Source: Croceicoccus hydrothermalis
Lineage (GTDB): Bacteria > Pseudomonadota > Alphaproteobacteria > Sphingomonadales > Sphingomonadaceae
Length of the DNA: 64,000 bases
Assembly (NCBI RefSeq): GCF_022378335.1
Contig: NZ_JAIQCI010000020.1
Coordinates: 232,458-296,457, forward strand
Reading direction: 5' to 3'
Shown here: piece after piece, positions 60,753 through 64,000 of the stretch
How the letters are laid out: each line of letters begins with the position of its first letter
How positions within the stretch are numbered: the stretch's first letter is position 1
Translations under genes and position numbers: made by a program
The notes under the pieces: generated by a model
What the model saw: only the letters and a program-made list of their open reading frames with translations
Databases searched by the model: none
Told to the model about the DNA's origin: nothing

Positions 60753-60978
60753 AATGCCAGACATACTGGAAGCCATTCAGGCCCCATATCGGCCGAAGGT
60801 CACTCGATAGCCAGCTCTGACAGCTTCTTTATGCAACCAACAGTGAAGCAACCATCCTTTCTATTAGGTCCGATTACGCTTCTGCCAGCAACGCCCAAAA
60901 CTGCAACCAGGCGACGTAGAGAACGATTCGGACGAGCGCTGTAGAAATTGAAACGTTCGTCCATTGGTTGAACCCGAT

Positions 60979-61075
60979 TGTGGGTAAGAATGTGGGTATA
61001 CTGAGAATTGAATATTGATTCTTTCATTCTTATCAGGATTATAGGCTTCCCTTTTTGCGGACTCCCGCTCCGCCA
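60979..61075 (+). other. possible attachment site (arm-type repeats plus tRNA-3'-end-like core)
   Basis: TGTGGGTA occurs at 60979-60986 and 60991-60998, 12 bases apart, as in arm sites of P4-type integrases. About 60 bases on, GCGGACTCCCGCTCCGCCA (61057-61075) looks like the last bases of a tRNA or tmRNA ending in CCA. A terminator follows at 61119. The order arms-core-terminator would fit the distal end of an island whose tRNA and integrase lie outside the window to the left. The T-loop is not conserved, so this is a hypothesis. Confidence 0.35.
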
Positions 61076-61118
61076 TTTAGTCCAGGCCCTTTGTCTCACA
61101 GCAGAGAAACAGCCAAAT

Positions 61119-61137
61119 AGCCCGCAGACTGCGGGCT
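61119..61137 (+). terminator. Rho-independent terminator
   Basis: AGCCCGCAG and CTGCGGGCT are perfectly complementary, folding as a 7-bp stem with a 5-base loop, followed by TTTCTCG. No gene ends just upstream on the + strand, but the tRNA-like 3' end stops 44 bases before it, so it may be a tRNA terminator left at the site. Confidence 0.65.
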
Positions 61138-61320
61138 TTCTCGTGTCTGCCCCGTACCGGCGGAGAGTGGAGATGGGCGCATGGGGTAGTGCGCAAGAAA
61201 AGCGGAGAACGAGGGCGCCTCCGGCGTCCTGCCGCGCGGCGAATGATAGCGAGGTTACACCGGGCTGGAGCGAGCCCTGTCGACCCTGCTGAATCGGGCT
61301 CGATGGGGGAGGTTGCGCAT

Positions 61321-61434
61321 GTTGACAGCTGACAACCGCGTGTCGGCGTTAGTTGACAACGATGTTGTCAGGGGTCTGAGGCAAGATTACGCATAACCCG
61401 TTGTATTGTCGATATAACCGATAAGGCTGACAAC
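61321..61434. promoter_or_regulatory. cluster of TGACAAC heptamers with an inverted repeat
   Basis: TGACAAC is at 61330, 61354 and 61428, GTTGACA at 61321, and GTTGTCA at 61364. TGACAAC-GAT-GTTGTCA (61354-61370) is a perfect 7-bp dyad. Repeated sites of this type usually bind a dimeric regulator. No gene starts immediately downstream other than the IS, so the original target gene may have been displaced. Confidence 0.45.
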
Positions 61435-61449
61435 GGCACGGTCAGAAGG

Positions 61450-62245
61450 ATGGTACCTCTGGCAAAAGCCGTGACGCAGGGTAGGGGAAGCGGATGTCCC
61501 GAGCCTAGAAACCACCCAACCCGTTCCGGTATTTTCATTCTTCGCCGGAGGTAATTCGCCTAGTAGTAATGAAGTACGTTCGTTTCCCGCTTTCGCTGCG
61601 AAACGTGGAAGATCTTCTGTCGGAACGCGGCATCGACATTTGCCATGAGACGGTCCGGTTGTGGTGGAACAGGTTTGGTCCAATGTTCGCGACGGACATC
61701 CGGCGCCAGCGCGTAAATCGGAGGCGCGGCTTTCGTCATTGGAAGTGGCATCTCGACGAGATGTACGTCCGCATAAATGGCGAGATGGTGTATCTGTGGC
61801 GTGCCATCGATAACGAAGGCGAAGTCCTGGAAAGCTACGTTACAAAAACGAGGGACAAGGCCGCCGCCCTGCGCTTCATGAGGAAAGCGCTGAAGCGTCA
61901 CGGATCGCCCGAAGTCATGACGACTGACGGACTGCGTTCCTACAAAGCTGCGATGTCCGACCTTGGCTGCGAACATAAGCAAGAGACAGGCCGCTACGCG
62001 AACAATCGAGCCGAAAACTCACATCTGCCATTCCGACGACGGGAACGAGCGATGCTGCGCTTCAGGCAAATGAAGTCGCTACAGAAGTTCGCTTCAGTTC
62101 ATGCGTCCTTCCACAACCACTCCAATTCCGAACATCACCTCGTCGACCGTCAGACTTACAAAGCCCACCGCTCAGCCGCCTTGGCTGAATGGCAGAACCT
62201 CATGGCCTGAAGAATAGCCGGGGAAGGGCGCACTTTGCTGAACGG
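61450..62245 (+). mobile_element. IS6-family insertion sequence (degenerate)
   Basis: An approximately 800-base element around an IS6-type transposase gene. The left end GGTACCTCTGGCAAAAGC near 61452 loosely resembles IS6 terminal repeats (GG-TTCTGTTGCAAA type). The right end near 62231 (CACTTTGCTGAACG) is a weak match. Exact ends and an 8-bp target duplication could not be fixed. Confidence 0.6.
61569..62210 (+). CDS. IS6-family transposase, start codon apparently lost
   Basis: 213 residues from ATG 61569, with the DDE catalytic domain: WHLDEMYV (D), MTTDGLRSYKA (D) and NRAENSHLPFRRRE (E). The homologous frame clearly extends upstream as KPPNPFRYFHSSPEVIRLVV, the normal IS6 N-terminus, but where ATG should stand there is TAG (61506-61508). 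The element may use ATG 61569, losing about 20 residues of the N-terminal helix, or be inactive. Confidence 0.8.
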   Translation: MKYVRFPLSLRNVEDLLSERGIDICHETVRLWWNRFGPMFATDIRRQRVNRRRGFRHWKWHLDEMYVRINGEMVYLWRAIDNEGEVLESYVTKTRDKAAALRFMRKALKRHGSPEVMTTDGLRSYKAAMSDLGCEHKQETGRYANNRAENSHLPFRRRERAMLRFRQMKSLQKFASVHASFHNHSNSEHHLVDRQTYKAHRSAALAEWQNLMA

Positions 62246-62282
62246 AAAGCGGTTTGCATCCGGCTGACAGCTCCCTTTCGCA

Positions 62283-63623
62283 CTATGCCTTCCCGTGGAG
62301 CGGTAGCGTCACTCTTACCGCGAGCCCACCTGTATTGCGGTTTTGGATATTGACGCTCCCGCCATGCACACTGGCCACCATCTCGACGATGGTCAGACCA
62401 AGTCCCGTCCCGCCTCGCTCGCTACCTCGGGATGAATCGGCGCGATAGAAAGGCTCGCAAGCCCATGCGATCTGCTCGCTTGTCATGCCGGGGCCGTCGT
62501 CGGAAACCTCGACATGGACCACCGATCCCTCCTTTTCCGTTACGACCCGCGCGGATCCGCCATATTTGACGGCATTGTCTATCAGGTTTTCCAGCATGCG
62601 TTTCAGCAAGACCTGATCGCCAATGAGCGTAATGGGCGCAGTTTGCTCAAATTCGACATCGGACCCGCTATCGATCAGATTCTGTACGACGGCATCGGCA
62701 AGGGACGGCAGGTCGAGCGTATCCATCTCGGTACGCCCTCCCTTTCCCTCGGCAAATTGCAGCATCGTGCCGATCATTCGTTCCATCTGACCGATATCGC
62801 GACCGATCGATGTACAGGCATTCGGACTGCCCAGCGCATTCTGAAACCTGATACGGGCCAGTGGCATGCGCAAATCATGCGCAATCGCCAGCAGCATCGT
62901 CGTGCGCTCGGTCAGATAAGCGACGATCTGCTCGTTCATCCGGTTGAATGCAGCAGCGACCGTGCGAACCTCGTCGGGGCCTTCAAGTGGAATCGAATTG
63001 ATTTCTATGCTGCCTGCAAACCGGTTCGCAGCCCCGGCCAGGTTTTGCAACGGACGCACGATACGCGACGCGAACCACAGGCAGATGAGAACCAGAATGC
63101 CGACAAGCGTCACACGTAAGGCGAGGATGCGAAGATAGCCCAGACGCGGCGCGCTTTCGTGCGATATGATCAACCAGCGGTCATCTTGACGTTGAACGGC
63201 GACTTGGAATGCTCCGTCGATGGCGAGGCTGGACCGTTCCTCCTCTCCATAAAGGGCGAGCCTCTTTTCATATTCCGGCCCGTTTTCCCGATCATCTTCG
63301 TCGAGCATGACGCGTACCCGCTGGTCCTCTATTCCCAATGCCATTCCAATTTGATCGGCTACGATGCGCTCCGCTGCCGTTGTATTCGCAAGGGGCGGGG
63401 ACGAAGTGATGACTCTTTCCAGATCGGCAATATCCATGACGAGCGGGCGTCCCTCAATTAGCCGGACAAGCTCGTGAAGGGTGAGCCGGGGCTGGTTTCG
63501 CGTGTGCGACGCAATGACCAGAGGTACAGTCAACAAAGCCGAAGCCAGTATCAGGAGAGCGAGTAATATCAGCAAGGTCGAACGTATGGAATTGAGCCGC
63601 AGGGAGTGAACCGTTTTGTTCAT
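62283..63623 (-). CDS. sensor histidine kinase
   Basis: A 446-residue transmembrane kinase. There are two membrane segments (about residues 13-33 and 165-185) around a periplasmic sensor region, then HAMP. The DHp helix has LLAIAHDLRMPLARIRF with the phosphorylated His, and the ATPase domain has the N box ENLIDNAVKYG, G1 DDGPGM and G2 GTGLGL. It resembles EnvZ/RstB-type kinases. ATG 63623 overlaps the response regulator stop (TGATG), so they were a cotranscribed pair. Confidence 0.9.
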   Translation of the reverse strand: MNKTVHSLRLNSIRSTLLILLALLILASALLTVPLVIASHTRNQPRLTLHELVRLIEGRPLVMDIADLERVITSSPPLANTTAAERIVADQIGMALGIEDQRVRVMLDEDDRENGPEYEKRLALYGEEERSSLAIDGAFQVAVQRQDDRWLIISHESAPRLGYLRILALRVTLVGILVLICLWFASRIVRPLQNLAGAANRFAGSIEINSIPLEGPDEVRTVAAAFNRMNEQIVAYLTERTTMLLAIAHDLRMPLARIRFQNALGSPNACTSIGRDIGQMERMIGTMLQFAEGKGGRTEMDTLDLPSLADAVVQNLIDSGSDVEFEQTAPITLIGDQVLLKRMLENLIDNAVKYGGSARVVTEKEGSVVHVEVSDDGPGMTSEQIAWACEPFYRADSSRGSERGGTGLGLTIVEMVASVHGGSVNIQNRNTGGLAVRVTLPLHGKA

Positions 63624-63907
63624 CACAGCTGCGATGGTTCGAATATGTAACCTTCGCCACGCACTGTGCGGATATATTCTTCGCTGCCCGGCAGGTCGAG
63701 TTTTCGACGCAACCGGCTGATCAGCGTATCGACTGCGCGGTCGAATTGCTCGCATTCGTCGCCGTGCAGTAATTCCAAGAGATCCGCACGCGACAATACG
63801 GTCCGTGGATGTTCGAGGAAAGTCAGCAGCAGACTGAATTCACTATCGGACAAACCGATTATCACGCCATCCGGGTTCCTAAGCACCCGGCGCAGCGTAT
63901 CGAGAGA
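63623..63907 (-). pseudogene. OmpR-type response regulator, broken upstream of its DNA-binding domain
   Basis: Ninety-four residues remain: SLDTLRRVLRNPDGVIIGLSDSEFSLLLTFLEHP and the winged helix to RTVRGEGYIFEPSQL, the C-terminal DNA-binding domain of OmpR-type regulators. Upstream, the frame closes at TAG (63908-63910) within GGCTAGTCT, where the family usually has a Trp codon. A second in-frame stop, TAA, occurs before the window edge. No receiver-domain motif is seen in the last 90 bases in any frame. A GTG at 63886 could start a short DNA-binding-only protein. Confidence 0.7.
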
Positions 63908-64000
63908 CTAGCCATCGTGTTCGCCGTCAGCACCAATGGCACAGATTTACGGTTGTAGATTAAGGAGGATTTGGGTCTCGTCGTAGTGACGAAGGAACGA

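Larger units (their letters stand above)
60753..61450. other. non-coding stretch between FGE gene and IS element
   Basis: About 700 bases without a credible gene; short open frames here have no family features. It holds paired TGTGGGTA repeats, a tRNA-3'-end-like sequence, a terminator and a cluster of TGACAAC heptamers, each listed separately. It is AT-richer around 60960-61060 than the surrounding genes. Confidence 0.6.

Noticed and set aside
61057..61075. A complete tRNA gene
   Set aside because: Only a 3'-end-like sequence is present; no T-loop, anticodon arm or 5' acceptor strand could be found upstream.
60800..61099. 99-codon minus-strand frame in the non-coding stretch
   Set aside because: No ribosome-binding site or family feature, and it runs across the repeat and tRNA-like sequence.
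61470..61485. Another copy of the GGTAGG operator motif (GCAGGGTAGGGG)
   Set aside because: The CTATC half is missing and the site lies inside the IS left end.

Overview
The window looks like a chromosomal catabolic region from an alphaproteobacterium, most likely a sphingomonad (Novosphingobium/Erythrobacter-like). The reasons are the high GC content, tightly packed ATGA/TGATG-overlapping operons, a TonB-dependent receptor, CYP101-type P450 chemistry, and the mix of SDR, VOC, LLM, MaoC and sulfotransferase genes typical of that group. This is inference from gene content; no rRNA or other marker gene is present.

Left part (1-24.3 kb): an accessory degradative cluster. A partial sulfotransferase faces left. 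The + strand operon 751-9486 encodes four SDR oxidoreductases, two VOC proteins, a CX5R phosphatase, a beta-hydroxyacid dehydrogenase, a carboxymuconolactone decarboxylase-like protein, a second sulfotransferase and a DUF1214-like protein. Next come a fifth SDR (minus strand), a membrane protein plus MFS transporter plus PYROXD2-like FAD oxidoreductase, an alpha/beta hydrolase, a second DUF1214-like protein, a P450cam-like P450, an NTF2-fold protein, an LLM flavin monooxygenase, an APH-type kinase, an AAHS-like MFS transporter, a small VOC protein, a MaoC hydratase and an HSL-type esterase. The substrate is unknown. The genes suggest uptake, oxidation, ring or side-chain opening and CoA-ester chemistry on a hydrophobic compound.

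Middle part (24.4-38 kb): a TonB receptor with an apparent frameshift, an alpha-methylacyl-CoA racemase with both catalytic residues, an MDR oxidoreductase, and a beta-oxidation operon (thiolase, FadB/FadJ-type enzyme, acyl-CoA dehydrogenase). RibB, a PaaY-like hexapeptide protein, a flavin reductase fused to a MarR-like domain and a LysR regulator follow.

Right-middle part (38-59.6 kb): an almost complete route from isobutyryl-CoA (valine and methyl-branched chains) through 3-hydroxyisobutyrate and propionyl-CoA to succinyl-CoA and succinate. It comprises MmsA, an SCOT-type CoA transferase, GPx, isobutyryl-CoA dehydrogenase, HIBYL-CoA hydrolase, enoyl-CoA hydratase, MmsB, PccB, thiolase, methylmalonyl-CoA epimerase and mutase, SucCD, PccA, EtfBA, a ferredoxin reductase and an acyl-CoA ligase. 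Together with the racemase and MaoC this points to a methyl-branched (isoprenoid or steroid side-chain-like) carbon source feeding propionyl-CoA and isobutyryl-CoA into the TCA cycle. A CTATC-N4-GGTxGG-like motif recurs upstream of five transcription units and may be a shared operator.

Right edge (59.7-64 kb): an exported formylglycine-generating enzyme-like lipoprotein, then a non-coding stretch that resembles the end of an integrative element (integrase arm-type repeats, tRNA-3'-end-like core, terminator). An IS6-family element with a lost start codon follows, then a histidine kinase whose response regulator gene is broken. This edge looks like a junction between accessory and other DNA.
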